Below are positions 44,717 to 55,843 of a DNA stretch of 64,000 nucleotides, one piece after another (position 1 is the first letter of the stretch; each line of letters opens with the position of its first letter). The DNA comes from Rhodoferax sp. GTDB taxonomy: Bacteria > Pseudomonadota > Gammaproteobacteria > Burkholderiales > Burkholderiaceae_C. Location: NCBI RefSeq assembly GCF_023700745.1, contig NZ_JAMPYG010000009.1:1-64000 (forward strand), given 5' to 3'. The notes beneath the pieces are model-generated. The model was not told the DNA's origin and ran no database searches. It saw only the letters and a program-made list of their open reading frames with translations. The position numbers were made by a program, and so were the translations under genes.

Positions 44717-46915
44717 CTACCTGGGCCCACGCAAGCGTTCCGCCAGATGGATGGCGATGTTGCGGGTCAGTCGCTCGCCCAGCAACGGATCATCCAAAAC
44801 CAGTGCCTCATAGGCTTCACGCGTCAGCGACCAAACCACGGCCTCACAGTCGGCAATGGCGTCGGCACTGCGTCCAGCGCCGTCGAGCATCGACATTTCA
44901 CCCATCATGACCCCTGGCGAAAAGCTCACAAAGCGTTGCCTGACAGAGCCATTGCCGCCAATGATCGAGATTGAGCCCTGCGTCAGTACATAGAGCCGGT
45001 CGCCCGGATCGCCCTGACGGAATAAAGCTTCTCCGGGACCCAGGTGACGAACCTCCATGCGTTCCTTGACGCGTTCCAGTTGCTGCGCACCCAGACGCCG
45101 CATCAGAGAGGTGTCGGCTAATGGTACGACCGTTTGCGTCGCATCAACGCCCGCCTCGGTCAGCAACATCTGCTCGGCTGCTTCGATCGCCTGATCGGCA
45201 TCAGGCCACCAGTCCGCCCGCCCGCCGCCGGGCAGATTGGCGGGAAAACAGCCAAAGATTCTCAGGCGTTTTCCCCGAATGTTGTCGGCGCTGACACCGG
45301 CCAGCAGCAGGGACATGCCGCGGTGTTCAAGCTGGCTTGAAAGTTGTTGCAGCAGCATGGCCCCAGACGCATCGATCATGCTGACCAGACTCAGGTCGAA
45401 CACCAGACAGCGGCAATCGGGCGCCAGTGCCGTTGCTTCGGTGGTCAGGCGCTCTGCACTGCCAAAAAACAGCGCCCCTTCCAATTCAATCAGCACCACG
45501 CGCTGGCGCGCGACCTGCAGCAGACTGGCCTGCGCACTGCCGTAGATGCGGCGCGAAGGCCGTTCCAGGGCACTGAAACGCCCGCGTATCAGGGAGCGGT
45601 TCATGGCACTGATAAAGATCAACATGGCCAGCAGACTGCCCATGCCGACGGCCGCCACAAACCCAAACAAAACCGTGACGAGACAGACCAGCGCCACCAC
45701 CACCAGACTGTGCCGCAAGTCTGGTGAGCGTTCGCCGGACAGCCATTGGCGCATCAACTGACGCGTCCAGCGGTCACTGAGCGCCACGGCAATGGTGACC
45801 ATGATGCCGGCCAACACCACCTTGGGCAGCATGGCCAGCCAGGGTCCACCCACAGCATAGATCACGACAAAAGCGATGACGGATGCGAGCGCCGGGCCGC
45901 GCCCGCAAGCGTCTTTTCTGAGCAGCAGCACACACCGTGCGTTGGAGATCACCAGCGGCAGGCCGCCACACAAGCCGCTGACCATGTTGGCCGCCCCCAG
46001 CGCCCGCAGTTCCCGACCCGGATCATGTTGGAAATGGGCGTACTGATCCGTGGCAAGCGCCACCAGCAGCGACTCCAGCGAACCGATGACAGCCAGAACA
46101 GCGGCGGTCAGAATCACCGCTTTGCCGTGATCGCGCAGTAGCGTCCAGGTATCGCTATCGGCCAGCGGCTGCAAGGCATCGGGCCTGACCAGTCCCTGCG
46201 GCAGAGGTCCAACGACGTCACCCAGGTGCAGACCCGGAAAGGCAGCCAGGAGCACGACGAACAAAATGCAACCCACCGTCATGCCCAGCAGACTCGATGA
46301 TGCCCTGGACCATTTCCAATGCACCAGCCAGACCGTGCCTGCCGTGGCAAGCCCGACCAGCAAGGCCAGCGGTTGCGCCTGCGGCAGGCTGGTCAGGTCA
46401 GTCAAGCGGGTCAACGCTGGCAACCCCAGCAGGATCGGAATTTGCGAGAACAGGATCAACAGGGCCACACCATTCATGAAGCCTGCCAGCACGGGTTGCG
46501 GCACAAACCGGGCCAGGCGTCCCAGCCCTGCCAAGCTCATCAGAATCTGGAACAAGCCCATCAGCATGACACTGCTCGCCACCATCGCCAGCAGCATCGC
46601 GAGTCCATGGGCGCTATGGAGGTCGAACCGTGCATCCCGCACCAACTGCGCGACCAGTCCGGCCAAAATCAGCGCCGTGGCCGACGTGGGTCCGGCCGAG
46701 GGCGACGCCACACTGCCGAGCAAAGCGTAAACCAGTCCTCCCGCAATCACCGCAGAAAAAGCCGCGGCAATACCCAGTGGCGCATAAGCACCCAAGGGTG
46801 CAAACGCCAGCAAGCCCAGCGTGAGGACGATGGCCACCGTCTCCAGCGCCACCACGGCACCGGAAAAGTTGCGGCTGATTGGTGTTAACGCACCCACTTT
46901 CTGGCGTTCTCCCAC
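44717..46915 (-). CDS. SulP-family transporter with STAS and cyclic-nucleotide-binding domains
   Basis: A 732-residue secondary anion transporter. The membrane part spans about 15-430 with roughly 12 helices ([22 protein letters not shown] near 40, [13 protein letters not shown] near 72, [13 protein letters not shown] near 136). A STAS domain at about 465-560 carries [19 protein letters not shown] Crp-type cNMP-binding domain at about 610-725 has [20 protein letters not shown] and [18 protein letters not shown]. The substrate is unknown. The start is probably a GTG (46915, or 46897), overlapping the end of purL on the same strand. Confidence 0.87.
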   Translation of the reverse strand: MGERQKVGALTPISRNFSGAVVALETVAIVLTLGLLAFAPLGAYAPLGIAAAFSAVIAGGLVYALLGSVASPSAGPTSATALILAGLVAQLVRDARFDLHSAHGLAMLLAMVASSVMLMGLFQILMSLAGLGRLARFVPQPVLAGFMNGVALLILFSQIPILLGLPALTRLTDLTSLPQAQPLALLVGLATAGTVWLVHWKWSRASSSLLGMTVGCILFVVLLAAFPGLHLGDVVGPLPQGLVRPDALQPLADSDTWTLLRDHGKAVILTAAVLAVIGSLESLLVALATDQYAHFQHDPGRELRALGAANMVSGLCGGLPLVISNARCVLLLRKDACGRGPALASVIAFVVIYAVGGPWLAMLPKVVLAGIMVTIAVALSDRWTRQLMRQWLSGERSPDLRHSLVVVALVCLVTVLFGFVAAVGMGSLLAMLIFISAMNRSLIRGRFSALERPSRRIYGSAQASLLQVARQRVVLIELEGALFFGSAERLTTEATALAPDCRCLVFDLSLVSMIDASGAMLLQQLSSQLEHRGMSLLLAGVSADNIRGKRLRIFGCFPANLPGGGRADWWPDADQAIEAAEQMLLTEAGVDATQTVVPLADTSLMRRLGAQQLERVKERMEVRHLGPGEALFRQGDPGDRLYVLTQGSISIIGGNGSVRQRFVSFSPGVMMGEMSMLDGAGRSADAIADCEAVVWSLTREAYEALVLDDPLLGERLTRNIAIHLAERLRGPR

Positions 46916-49900
46916 AGCTGCATCCAGGGGCTGTATGCATCACGGTCCTGGTCCGTCCAGCTCATCTGGATGTTGCGAAAGACGCGCTCGGGGTGAGGCA
47001 TCATGGCGGTAAATCGGCCATCCAGGGTGGTCACGGCAGTCAAACCGCCCGGGCTGCCGTTCGGGTTGAACGGATAGGCTTCGGTCGCCACACCATGGTT
47101 GTCGGTAAAGCGCATCGCGGCAATGGCCTTGGCGGCGTTGCCGCGATGCTTGAAGTTGGCATAACCTTCGCCATGCGCCACAGCAATCGGCAGGCGGCTG
47201 CCAGCCATGCCTGCCAAGAAAATCGAGGGCGATTCCAGCACTTCGACCATGCTCAGGCGCGCTTCAAAACGCTCGCTCTGGTTGGTCGTGAAGCGTGGCC
47301 AGTCTTGCGCACCGGGAATGATGTCAGCCAGCTCGGCAAACATCTGGCAGCCGTTGCACACGCCCAAGCCAAAGGTGTCCAGCCGCGCAAAAAAGGCTTT
47401 GAACTGATCCGCCAGCACGGGGTTGAAAGTGATGGAGCGGGCCCAGCCAATGCCGGCACCCAGCGTGTCGCCATAACTGAAACCGCCGCAGGCCACCACG
47501 CCATTGAAATCCGCCAGTCTGGCACGGCCTGATTGCAGATCGGTCATGTGCACGTCAAAGGCCTCAAACCCCGCTTCAGTGAAGGCATAGGCCATTTCCA
47601 CATGGGAGTTGACACCCTGTTCGCGCAGCACGGCCACCTTGGGACGCGACAACATGAGGGCGGGTGACACCGGCTGCGGCACGCTCGTCACCAGATGAAC
47701 ATGCATACCCGGGTCAGACGGTTCACCGGCCGCGGCATGCTCGGCATCAGCGCAGGCCGGGTTATCCCGCTGCTGGCAAATCTTCCAGCTGGTGGCGTCC
47801 CAGACCTGGTGCAGGTCAGTCAGCCTGGCATTAAAAATGGTCTTGGCATCACGCCACACCTGCACCGCGCCAATACCTGCCGTTATGGTCGAGTCGGCGG
47901 GACGGGTCTTGCCCACCACGTGGCTGCACTGGCTCAACTGGTGATCGCGCAGCATCTGCATGACTGCGTTGCGCTCGGCAGTGCGTACCTGCAGCAACAC
48001 GCCCAGCTCTTCGCTGAACAGCGCCTTGAGCGTGAGTTCATCGCGGCGGCCACTGATCTGACCAGCCCAGTTTTTGGCGTCGCCACAGTCCATGCGGCTG
48101 TCAGACACACCGTCGCCCTCAGTCACCAGCATGTCGACATTCAGCGCCACCCCCACATGGCCAGCAAAAGCCATCTCGCACGCGGCAGCAAACAAGCCGC
48201 CGTCACTGCGGTCGTGGTAGGCCAGAATCCGGCCTTGGGCACGCAGGGCGTTGACCGCATTGACCAGATTCACCAGGTCCTGCGGGTGGTCCAGGTCGGG
48301 CACTTCATCACCCATCTGGCCCAAGGTTTGCGCCAGGATGCTACCGCCCATGCGATTTTGGCCGCGCCCCAGATCGACAAGGATCAGCGAGGTATCGTCT
48401 GTGGCATTGAGTTGTGGCGTCAAGCTGCCGCGCACATCGGCCAGCGTGGCAAAGGCGGTCACGATCAGCGACACCGGCGAGGTCACTTTTTTGGCCTCAC
48501 CCGACTCGTCCTTCCACTGCGTGCGCATCGACAGCGAGTCTTTGCCGACCGGAATCGAGATGCCCAAAGCCGGGCACAGTTCCAGCCCCACGGCTTTCAC
48601 GGTTTCATACAGTGCCGCGTCCTCGCCGGGTTCACCACAAGCCGCCATCCAGTTGGCCGACAGCTTGACGCGGTCCAGTTCCATCGGGGCTGCCAGCAGG
48701 TTGGTGATGGCCTCAGCCACCGCCATGCGGCCACTGGCGGGTGCGTTCACGGTCGCCAGCGGCGTGCGCTCACCCAGCGCCATCGCCTCTCCGGCAAAAC
48801 CCTTGAAATCGGCCAGCGTCACGGCGCAGTCGGCCACCGGCACCTGCCACGGGCCCACCATCTGGTCGCGATGGCTCAGGCCGCCCACGGTGCGGTCGCC
48901 AATGGTGACCAGAAAGCGTTTGGAGGCCACAGTGGGGTGCGCCAGCACATCGATCGCCGCCTGCTGCAGGGTCACATTCGCCAGTTTGAGCGGGGCAAAT
49001 TCGCGCTTCACCGATGTCACCTCACGCTGCATTTTGGGCGGCTTGCCCAACAGCACGTTCATTGGCATGTTGACGGGCAAAGCTTCTGCTGAGCCCAGCA
49101 CGGTGGCGTTTTGGGACAGGTCCACATCGCCCACGATCAGTTCACGGGCCTCGGTGGCCACGCCGACCACGGCAAACGGACAGCGCTCGCGCTCGCACAG
49201 TGCCTTGAACAAGTCCAGCGACTCGGGCGCAATCGCCAGCACGTAACGCTCCTGGCTCTCATTGGACCAAATTTCCTTGGGTGCCAGGCCGGATTCTTCG
49301 AGCGGTACGGCGCGCAAGTCAAAACGCGCACCGCGTCCGGCATCGTTGGTCAGTTCGGGAAAAGCGTTGCTCAAGCCACCGGCGCCAACGTCGTGAATCG
49401 CCAGGATCGGATTGGCCTCAGTCATGAGCCAGCACTGGTTGATGACCTCCTGCGCCCGGCGCTCGATCTCGGGGTTGCCACGCTGCACGGAATCAAAATC
49501 GAGGTGCGCTGCGTTATCGCCGGTGGTCATGGAACTGGCGGCGCTGCCGCCCATGCCGATGCGCATGCCGGGGCCGCCGAGCTGGATCAGCAAGGTGCCG
49601 GCCGGAAAAGCAATTTTGTGCGTCTGGCTGGCATCAATCACGCCCAGGCCGCCGGCCAGCATGATCGGCTTGTGGTAGCCGCGCTGCTCGGTCTGCGGCT
49701 GCGCCAAGCCGGCAGCGTCCTTCAGCGTGTAGCTCAGGTTTTGTTCATACTCGCGAAAGTAGCCGAGCAGATTGGGCCGGCCAAACTCGTTGTTGAAGGC
49801 TGCCCCGCCCAGCGGCCCCTCGACCATGATCTGCAATGGGCTGGCAATATGCGCCGGCCTGCCGTAGCTCGGGTTAATTGGAATCTGACCCCAATTGATT

Positions 49901-50961
49901 TTGGAGACGGTGAAACCGGTCAGGCCGGCTTTGGGTTTGGAGCCGCGGCCGGTGGCACCTTCGTCGCGGATCTCGCCGCCGGCCCCGGTGGAAGCACCGG
50001 GGAAAGGTGAAATGGCGGTGGGGTGATTGTGGGTTTCCACCTTCATCAGGATGTGCTGCAAGGCGCTGCTTTTCTGGTAACTGCCCGTGCTGATGCCGGC
50101 CTCACCCAGGGTGGACTGGCTGCTGAAACGCTCAACCTGGCCGCCGGCCATCACCGAGGCGTTGTCCGAGTAGGCCACCAGCATGTGCTGCGGGTGGGTC
50201 TGATGGGTGTGGCGGATCATGCCAAACAGGCTGTTGGCCTGGGCCACGCCGTCAATGGTGAACTGGGCGTTGAAAATCTTGTGCCGGCAGTGCTCACTGT
50301 TGGCCTGAGCGAACATCATCAACTCGACATCGGTGGGGTTACGCTGCAATTGCGTGAAAGCCTGCACCAGATAATCCATCTCGTCGTCGGCCAGCGCCAA
50401 GCCAAACTCGGTGTTGGCGGCCACCAACGCATGCTTGCCACCAGCCAGTACATCAACATGGGCCATGGGTGCGGCGGGCAGGCTGTCAAACAGATGGTGG
50501 GCGGTCGCGCGGTCGAACATCACGCTCTCGGTCATGCGGTCATGCAGCAGACCGGCCACCTGCGCCAATTGCGCCTCGCTCAGGGCGGGCTTGCCCAGCA
50601 GACCGCTTTTGAGGCTGATGCGGTATTCCACGATGCGCTCCACCCGGTGCACCACCAGGCCGCAGTTGCGGGCAATGTCGGTGGCTTTGGACGCCCAGGG
50701 GGAGACCGTGCCAAAACGCGGCGTGACCACAAACAAAACGCCGTCTGCCGGGCCGGTATAAGGCTCGCCGTAGGTCAGCAGCGCGGCCAATTGTTCCTTG
50801 AGCGCCGGACTGGGCGCCCGATCTGACGCAACCAGATGCACATAGCGCGCAGCAATGCCACTGATCTTGTCGTGCACGGCTTGCAGACCCGGCAAAAGTT
50901 GTTGTACACGGAATGCGCCAAGAGCGCTACCGCCCTCAAAAGGGGTGATTTGCAGAGTCAA
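46885..50961 (-). CDS. purL: Phosphoribosylformylglycinamidine synthase PurL (large form)
   Basis: Fourth purine step, using glutamine and ATP. The 1358 residues cover the PurS-like N-terminus, two AIRS-type halves ([12 protein letters not shown] near 220, [20 protein letters not shown] near 303, [15 protein letters not shown]) and a fused glutaminase. The glutaminase has the catalytic Cys in [12 protein letters not shown] near 1200, preceded by [11 protein letters not shown] and followed by AHGEG. Translation appears to start with TTG at 50961; no in-frame ATG matches the family N-terminus ([12 protein letters not shown]). The SulP gene begins inside its 3' end. Confidence 0.95.
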   Translation of the reverse strand: MTLQITPFEGGSALGAFRVQQLLPGLQAVHDKISGIAARYVHLVASDRAPSPALKEQLAALLTYGEPYTGPADGVLFVVTPRFGTVSPWASKATDIARNCGLVVHRVERIVEYRISLKSGLLGKPALSEAQLAQVAGLLHDRMTESVMFDRATAHHLFDSLPAAPMAHVDVLAGGKHALVAANTEFGLALADDEMDYLVQAFTQLQRNPTDVELMMFAQANSEHCRHKIFNAQFTIDGVAQANSLFGMIRHTHQTHPQHMLVAYSDNASVMAGGQVERFSSQSTLGEAGISTGSYQKSSALQHILMKVETHNHPTAISPFPGASTGAGGEIRDEGATGRGSKPKAGLTGFTVSKINWGQIPINPSYGRPAHIASPLQIMVEGPLGGAAFNNEFGRPNLLGYFREYEQNLSYTLKDAAGLAQPQTEQRGYHKPIMLAGGLGVIDASQTHKIAFPAGTLLIQLGGPGMRIGMGGSAASSMTTGDNAAHLDFDSVQRGNPEIERRAQEVINQCWLMTEANPILAIHDVGAGGLSNAFPELTNDAGRGARFDLRAVPLEESGLAPKEIWSNESQERYVLAIAPESLDLFKALCERERCPFAVVGVATEARELIVGDVDLSQNATVLGSAEALPVNMPMNVLLGKPPKMQREVTSVKREFAPLKLANVTLQQAAIDVLAHPTVASKRFLVTIGDRTVGGLSHRDQMVGPWQVPVADCAVTLADFKGFAGEAMALGERTPLATVNAPASGRMAVAEAITNLLAAPMELDRVKLSANWMAACGEPGEDAALYETVKAVGLELCPALGISIPVGKDSLSMRTQWKDESGEAKKVTSPVSLIVTAFATLADVRGSLTPQLNATDDTSLILVDLGRGQNRMGGSILAQTLGQMGDEVPDLDHPQDLVNLVNAVNALRAQGRILAYHDRSDGGLFAAACEMAFAGHVGVALNVDMLVTEGDGVSDSRMDCGDAKNWAGQISGRRDELTLKALFSEELGVLLQVRTAERNAVMQMLRDHQLSQCSHVVGKTRPADSTITAGIGAVQVWRDAKTIFNARLTDLHQVWDATSWKICQQRDNPACADAEHAAAGEPSDPGMHVHLVTSVPQPVSPALMLSRPKVAVLREQGVNSHVEMAYAFTEAGFEAFDVHMTDLQSGRARLADFNGVVACGGFSYGDTLGAGIGWARSITFNPVLADQFKAFFARLDTFGLGVCNGCQMFAELADIIPGAQDWPRFTTNQSERFEARLSMVEVLESPSIFLAGMAGSRLPIAVAHGEGYANFKHRGNAAKAIAAMRFTDNHGVATEAYPFNPNGSPGGLTAVTTLDGRFTAMMPHPERVFRNIQMSWTDQDRDAYSPWMQLWENARKWVR

Positions 50962-51051
50962 TTGGTGGGCCCCAGGGAGAGACTGACGAATGGTTAAAAA
51001 GCATGAAACAAGCCAGTGCCATGCAAAAAGTAGGCGGATTTTAACTGCCGC

Positions 51052-52260
51052 TCAGACGCCGCGATACAGCCAGGGCTGGTCCATCAGGGCCTCCCCCCGA
51101 ATTTTCATGGCCACGTTGCGACCAAAAGCCATCAGCCCGCTGGCGTGAAAAATTTTGCCATTGCGGATCGCTGTCGCCTGCACCCGGGCATTGCGTTGCC
51201 AGCGCTGACGGGCATATTGGCGCACCAGATCCGGCACCGGGCTGCCAGGATCTGCCAAACCGTCAGTGTCGGTAAAAAAACCGCCCTGCGCCAGCACCCG
51301 TGCCAGCACCGCGGCATCTTCGATCGCCATGCCCGCACCTTGGGCCAGGTATGGCACCATCGGGTGCGCGGCATCGCCCAGCAAGGCGACGCGGCCGCTG
51401 GCCTGCTCACGGGCAAAGCGTATCGGCGGGCGAATGCTCAAGGCCCACAAACGCCAATTCGGCACGGCCTGGATCAAATCCTTGAGTGGTTTGCACGTCG
51501 TCTGCAGACGCTGCTGGAGTTCGGCCGCATTGCCGCTGTGATCCCAGTGCGACATATCGCCCTGCACCTCGCCATGGACAATGGCCACCACATTGAGCCA
51601 TTCGCCACGACGCACCGGGTACTGCACCACATGCATCTGCGGCCCCAGCCAGGCAGTCACTTGTGAGCTGCGCAAATGGATGGGCAAACGCGCCTGAGAG
51701 ATCAGGGCCCGGTAAGCCAGATGCCCGGTCGGCTGTGGTGGGCCGTCATTGAGCAATTGCTGGCGAATGCTGCTCCAGCCGCCATCGGCACCCACCAGCA
51801 GATCACCGCGCGCCAATTGGTCATGGTCCAGTTGCAGCGCCACATCGGCCTCGGTCTGCTCGAAGCCGTTTACCGGACTGCTCAGATGCAGCGTCGCCCC
51901 ACCCTGCTGTTGCAATGCGGCCAGCAGCACGGCATGCAGGTCTGCGCGATGGATCGTGAGGTAAGGTGCCCCATAGCGCTGGGCCATTTCCTCGCCCAGC
52001 CGCAACCTGCCCAACTCGGCCCCGGAGCTGGCACTGCGAACCTGCAACCGGTCCGGAAAGGCGACCACCTCGGACAATGCCTCCTGTAGCCCCCAGCCAT
52101 ACAGGATTTTCACGATGTTGGGGCTCAGTTGTATGCCAGCGCCAAACTCTGAAAACTCGGCGTTGCGCTCAAACAGCGCTACTCCGGCACCCGCGCGGGT
52201 ACAGGCCAAAGCCGCACTCAGGCCGCCAATACCCCCCCCGGCAATCAGTACATTACGCAT
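51052..52260 (-). CDS. FAD-dependent aromatic monooxygenase
   Basis: Class A flavoprotein hydroxylase of 402 residues. It has the Rossmann motif LIAGGGIGGLSAALA at 5-19, the conserved DG motif VGADGGWSSIRQ near 155, and the second FAD motif GRVALLGDAAHPMVPYLAQG near 287. The pattern is closest to salicylate 1- or 3-hydroxybenzoate 6-hydroxylases, but no ring-cleavage or regulator gene is adjacent, so the substrate is open. The ATG at 52260 gives the Rossmann start; a longer frame adds 26 non-family residues. It diverges from the aldose dehydrogenase gene. Confidence 0.88.
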   Translation of the reverse strand: MRNVLIAGGGIGGLSAALACTRAGAGVALFERNAEFSEFGAGIQLSPNIVKILYGWGLQEALSEVVAFPDRLQVRSASSGAELGRLRLGEEMAQRYGAPYLTIHRADLHAVLLAALQQQGGATLHLSSPVNGFEQTEADVALQLDHDQLARGDLLVGADGGWSSIRQQLLNDGPPQPTGHLAYRALISQARLPIHLRSSQVTAWLGPQMHVVQYPVRRGEWLNVVAIVHGEVQGDMSHWDHSGNAAELQQRLQTTCKPLKDLIQAVPNWRLWALSIRPPIRFAREQASGRVALLGDAAHPMVPYLAQGAGMAIEDAAVLARVLAQGGFFTDTDGLADPGSPVPDLVRQYARQRWQRNARVQATAIRNGKIFHASGLMAFGRNVAMKIRGEALMDQPWLYRGV

Positions 52261-52396
52261 CTCAGGATTCTGTCCATGTTTCAAAAATGGCTTATTGTCG
52301 ATTGCAAAAACTGCAAAAAACTGACAGCCCTGAGCCATATGTTTGAAAAGAAACTCGCGCTACCATGCCATGCAAGCAAACCCTAGGGAGCACCCC

Positions 52397-53527
52397 ATGA
52401 CCAGATGGATCAGCAACTTACTCCTGGCAACACTCTTCTGCATGACGTTGCCCGCACCAGCCCAGTCATTGCGCCACGACGTGGTCGCCTCAGGCCTGGA
52501 ACACCCGTGGTCGCTGGCATTTTTGCCTCAGGGGCGGTTTTTGGTGAGCGAGCGGGTCGGGCGCCTGCGCGTGATCGAAGCGGATGGCCGGGTCAATCCG
52601 GCGCTGAACGGCCTGCCTGAGGTGCAGGCCAGGGGCCAGGGCGGTTTGCTCGATGTGCTGCTGGACGCCGATTTTGCCCATAATCGCACGCTGTTTTTCT
52701 GTTTTTCTGAGCCCGGCGCGGGAGGCAACAGCACGGCACTGGCACGAGCCAGGCTCTCTGGCGACCGCACACGACTGGAGGCCATGCAGGTGATCTTCAG
52801 CGCCAAACCCAAGGTCGCCAGCAGCGCGCATTTTGGTTGCCGCATTGCCGAAAGCCAGACCCAGGGCAAGCCCGATGGCCTGCTTTTCATGGCCCTCGGT
52901 GAACGTTATGTGCGCAAAGACGACGCACAAACGCTTGACAACCACCACGGCAAGATCATCCGTATATTCAAAGATGGCCGGGTGCCGCCGGATAACCCAT
53001 TTGTCAGCACGGCAGGGGCATTGCCTGAAATCTGGTCCTATGGCCATCGCAACCCGCAAGGCATGGTGCTGTCGCCCAGCGGTGCACTATGGGCGCATGA
53101 ACACGGGCCCCAGGGCGGCGACGAAATCAACCTCATCACACCAGCAGGCAATTACGGCTGGCCGGTGATCACCTACGGCGAGAACTATGGCGGCGGCCCG
53201 ATTGGCGCCGGGCTCAGTGCCAAAGAGGGCATGACCCAGCCACTGCATTACTGGGTGCCATCCATTGCACCTTCGGGCATGGTCTTTGTGACCAGCACGC
53301 GTTACGGCACATCCTGGATCGGCAATCTGCTGGTCGGTTCGCTCAAGTTTGGCTACCTGAACCGGATCGAGCTGTCGGCGCCATTCAACGGCCGTGTGAT
53401 CCGCGAGCACCAACTGCTCGCCAGCCTCGGTGAGCGTATCCGTGATGTGCGCCAGGGGCCTGACGGCCTGCTGTACGTGCTGACCGACCAGGCACGTGGT
53501 CGCTTGATCCGGCTGCTGCCCGATTAG
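52397..53527 (+). CDS. PQQ-dependent aldose sugar dehydrogenase (YliI-like)
   Basis: Periplasmic soluble beta-propeller dehydrogenase oxidising aldoses with pyrroloquinoline quinone. The 376-residue protein has a signal peptide ending near PAPAQS, then GLEHPWSLAFLPQGRFLVSER near 30, the GSD-family blocks GLLDVLLDADFAHNR near 82, YGHRNPQGMVL near 215 and WAHEHGPQGGDEINLI near 230, and WVPSIAPSGM near 280. The ATG at 52397 has AGGGAG upstream. No pqq biosynthesis genes are present in the window. It converges with the diguanylate cyclase gene. Confidence 0.9.
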   Translation: MTRWISNLLLATLFCMTLPAPAQSLRHDVVASGLEHPWSLAFLPQGRFLVSERVGRLRVIEADGRVNPALNGLPEVQARGQGGLLDVLLDADFAHNRTLFFCFSEPGAGGNSTALARARLSGDRTRLEAMQVIFSAKPKVASSAHFGCRIAESQTQGKPDGLLFMALGERYVRKDDAQTLDNHHGKIIRIFKDGRVPPDNPFVSTAGALPEIWSYGHRNPQGMVLSPSGALWAHEHGPQGGDEINLITPAGNYGWPVITYGENYGGGPIGAGLSAKEGMTQPLHYWVPSIAPSGMVFVTSTRYGTSWIGNLLVGSLKFGYLNRIELSAPFNGRVIREHQLLASLGERIRDVRQGPDGLLYVLTDQARGRLIRLLPD

Positions 53528-53550
53528 ATCAATCAGCCCGGGTCAGGGCG

Positions 53551-55440
53551 TCAGTCGCTCAGCGTGCGGATCGAATCGTCAGGGCGCGGGGTTGAGTCGT
53601 CCCAGCTCACTTCAAGGCGGTCGCGGCCGCTTTTTTTGGCGCGGTACAACGCAGCATCACTTTCAGCCAACATCACACCAAAAGACGACTGTTGCGTCAG
53701 GTAGCTGGCGCCGATACTCACCGTGTAGGCAATTGTTTGCTGCTCGAACACCACGGGGTTGGCCCGCACTGCGTCAATGATGCGGTTCGCCAGTGCGCAG
53801 CCCCCCTCTGGCGTGGTGTTGGGCAGCAGCACGGCAAACTCCTCGCCACCAATACGACCGATCAGGTCCGACTCACGCAACACACACTTGACCGTTTGTA
53901 CAAACCTCTTCAGCACCACATCCCCGGTGGGATGACCATAGCTGTCGTTGACGTTTTTAAAATGATCCAGATCCAGCATCAGCACCACCAGTGGTAACTG
54001 ATAACGCTTGGAGCGCACCAGCTCCTGATCGGCAAGACTCATAAAATGCTGGCGACTCATGGCACCTGTCAAGTTGTCCACGTTGGCCAGGGTTTGACTG
54101 GCCAATTCTGCGCGCTTGAGCACACTCACATCCTCATGCGTCACCACCATCCGGCGCGCGGGGTCCTGGACCGAGGTGATCTTGACGGTAAACCACCACC
54201 GGCCGCACACGCAACAGATGGGTTCCTGGGCATAAAAACCGGGTGCTTCACCCGCGGCGATGGCAGCCATGCCAGCCGCCACAACGGCCACCGTTGGTGA
54301 GTCGACCGCAAAAAAATGTGACAGCACCTTCAGGTAATTTTGGCCAACCGATTCCTCGAAACCCAGCTTGGACATATAGCTACGCCACGCCGCATTGGTG
54401 TACAGAACCATGCCGTCCTGGTCCAGCACGGCGATCTGGGCCGAGATGGAGTCAAAAATGGCACGTTGAAACTGCGCTGCCGTCACCAAATCAGCTTCGA
54501 TCTGCTTTTTCTGCGAGATATCTACCAGGGTGCCAACGATGCGCAAAGCCTTGCCGACTGCCGATCGAAGCACCACGGCGCCGCGCGCCAGCACCCATTT
54601 GACACTGCCGTCGCTGCTTTGCAGACGGTGTTCCATACGGTAACTGTCGCTCTTTCCGACGATGCAATCCTGCATCAGCAGCATCAGTTGTTCCCTGTCA
54701 TCCAGCAGCACATAGTCCATCAAATCTGAACACTGTATGCTCAACATCGCCGCGGAAGCCCCGATCAGTTGCGCATAACCCTCAGAAAGCAACACCTCGC
54801 CGCTATTGACCTGCCAGTCCCACACCGCGTCCCCAACCGCCTTCAGCGCCAGCGTCAGGCGTTCCTCACTGGCGCGCAGTTGTTCTTCCATGTGCCGCGA
54901 CTCGGACACCTCAACCAGCGCCATCAACCAACCGACTTCCGGACCCATCCAGACCGCCTTGACCTGCACTGGCAGCGGCTCCAGGCCATCAATCTGCAAA
55001 GCGAACTCGGCAGTCTGCGCCTCCTGCTCATCGCGGGCATGCGCCAGCATGGCGTTGAATTGGGCGCGCTGGGCCGCGGCCACATACATATCAAGCCGGT
55101 TGCCGACCAGCTGGGCGCGCTCGGAGGCGAGCAACTGGGCGGCCACCAGGTTCAGTTTGGTGATGCCACCATCCGTATTAATCAACACGCTGCCCACCGG
55201 TGCAAAGTCGTAGAGTTCGTTGCTTTGGTTGAGCGCCTGCTCCAGCTGCGTGCGGGCTGTGTTGAGGTGCTCATTTTGCAGTTCCAGCTCGATCTGGTGA
55301 ATTTCTAGCTCTTCCAGCAAATGCTGTACCTGCTGCAGGTCCAGCGCCGCCGCTGCCAGCTCGCCGCGGCGCCCGGACAGACGTACCGTCGCCAACTGGC
55401 GCAAGACTTCAAAGTCGGGTGGATTTTTACGGTACACCAT
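53551..55440 (-). CDS. PAS-GGDEF diguanylate cyclase
   Basis: Predicted cytosolic c-di-GMP synthase of 629 residues without a transmembrane helix. It starts with a coiled coil (LQQVQHLLEELEIHQIELE, about 30-75) of the sort found after CheB/CheR modules. Three PAS domains follow (about 75-185, 195-315, 320-450). The GGDEF domain at about 455-615 has LMLDLDHFKNVNDSYGH and the active RIGGEEFAVLL, with an RESD inhibitory site five residues before. The ATG at 55440 (or GTG at 55449) is taken. The frame continues upstream without a stop into the tail of a CheB domain, so this gene is probably a shortened fusion. Confidence 0.88.
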   Translation of the reverse strand: MVYRKNPPDFEVLRQLATVRLSGRRGELAAAALDLQQVQHLLEELEIHQIELELQNEHLNTARTQLEQALNQSNELYDFAPVGSVLINTDGGITKLNLVAAQLLASERAQLVGNRLDMYVAAAQRAQFNAMLAHARDEQEAQTAEFALQIDGLEPLPVQVKAVWMGPEVGWLMALVEVSESRHMEEQLRASEERLTLALKAVGDAVWDWQVNSGEVLLSEGYAQLIGASAAMLSIQCSDLMDYVLLDDREQLMLLMQDCIVGKSDSYRMEHRLQSSDGSVKWVLARGAVVLRSAVGKALRIVGTLVDISQKKQIEADLVTAAQFQRAIFDSISAQIAVLDQDGMVLYTNAAWRSYMSKLGFEESVGQNYLKVLSHFFAVDSPTVAVVAAGMAAIAAGEAPGFYAQEPICCVCGRWWFTVKITSVQDPARRMVVTHEDVSVLKRAELASQTLANVDNLTGAMSRQHFMSLADQELVRSKRYQLPLVVLMLDLDHFKNVNDSYGHPTGDVVLKRFVQTVKCVLRESDLIGRIGGEEFAVLLPNTTPEGGCALANRIIDAVRANPVVFEQQTIAYTVSIGASYLTQQSSFGVMLAESDAALYRAKKSGRDRLEVSWDDSTPRPDDSIRTLSD

Positions 55441-55442
55441 GG

Positions 55443-55637
55443 CTACCACCCTGACCCAGGTGATGACCTTGGTCGGCAGTTCATCAGCCGGCGCAAACCA
55501 CGCGCTTCGGCTGACCCAAGCCGAGGCAGCGCATGCGATAGAAACTGCTCCAGCGCCGTCAACCCGCCTGCTGACGCACCGATGCCAATGATGGGAAAAG
55601 TTGCACTGGCAGCAGCCAAGGTGTTGTCATTGTTCAC
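55443..55637 (-). pseudogene. Remnant of a CheB methylesterase domain
   Basis: From a GTG at 55637 the frame encodes the first 35 residues of a CheB domain, including the active-site serine motif IGIGASAGGLTALEQFLSH. It then becomes meaningless and stops at 55443. In the frame of the downstream cyclase, 55497-55452 reads FAPADELPTKVITWVR, which looks like the last helix of a CheB domain. The middle of the domain (about 150 residues, with the catalytic His and Asp) is missing and the reading frame is shifted. The simplest reading is an internal deletion in a former CheB-PAS-GGDEF gene. Confidence 0.7.
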
Positions 55638-55689
55638 TCAAGTGGTCCCCGTGATGGTTGATCCATTTCACATGATGAGTTGTCACAAA

Positions 55690-55720
55690 ATTGTAAGCTC
55701 AACAAATAAGCAATGGTCAA
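55690..55720 (-). promoter_or_regulatory. Putative promoter of the CheB remnant / cyclase gene
   Basis: Read leftward, TTGACC (55720-55715) and TACAAT (55695-55690) resemble sigma-70 boxes, but the spacer of 19 bases is long. Transcription would start about 45 bases before the GTG at 55637. Confidence 0.35.
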
Positions 55721-55843
55721 TCAATCACACGGTCTCTGACAGCATTTTTGACAAACACTCAGGGCTTGCCGGCATCCTCCTTCATCAATGTCACATCTTC
55801 GGCCATGGCCACAAGGCCCGGCATTGTTTGGCAGGTCGGCCGC

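Noticed and set aside
47695-49092. Rightward open frame inside purL
   Set aside because: Antisense to conserved PurL blocks; no ribosome site or domain.
50941-50961. Possible frameshift or truncation at the purL N-terminus because no ATG is present
   Set aside because: The TTG at 50961 directly gives the family N-terminus, so an alternative start codon explains it.
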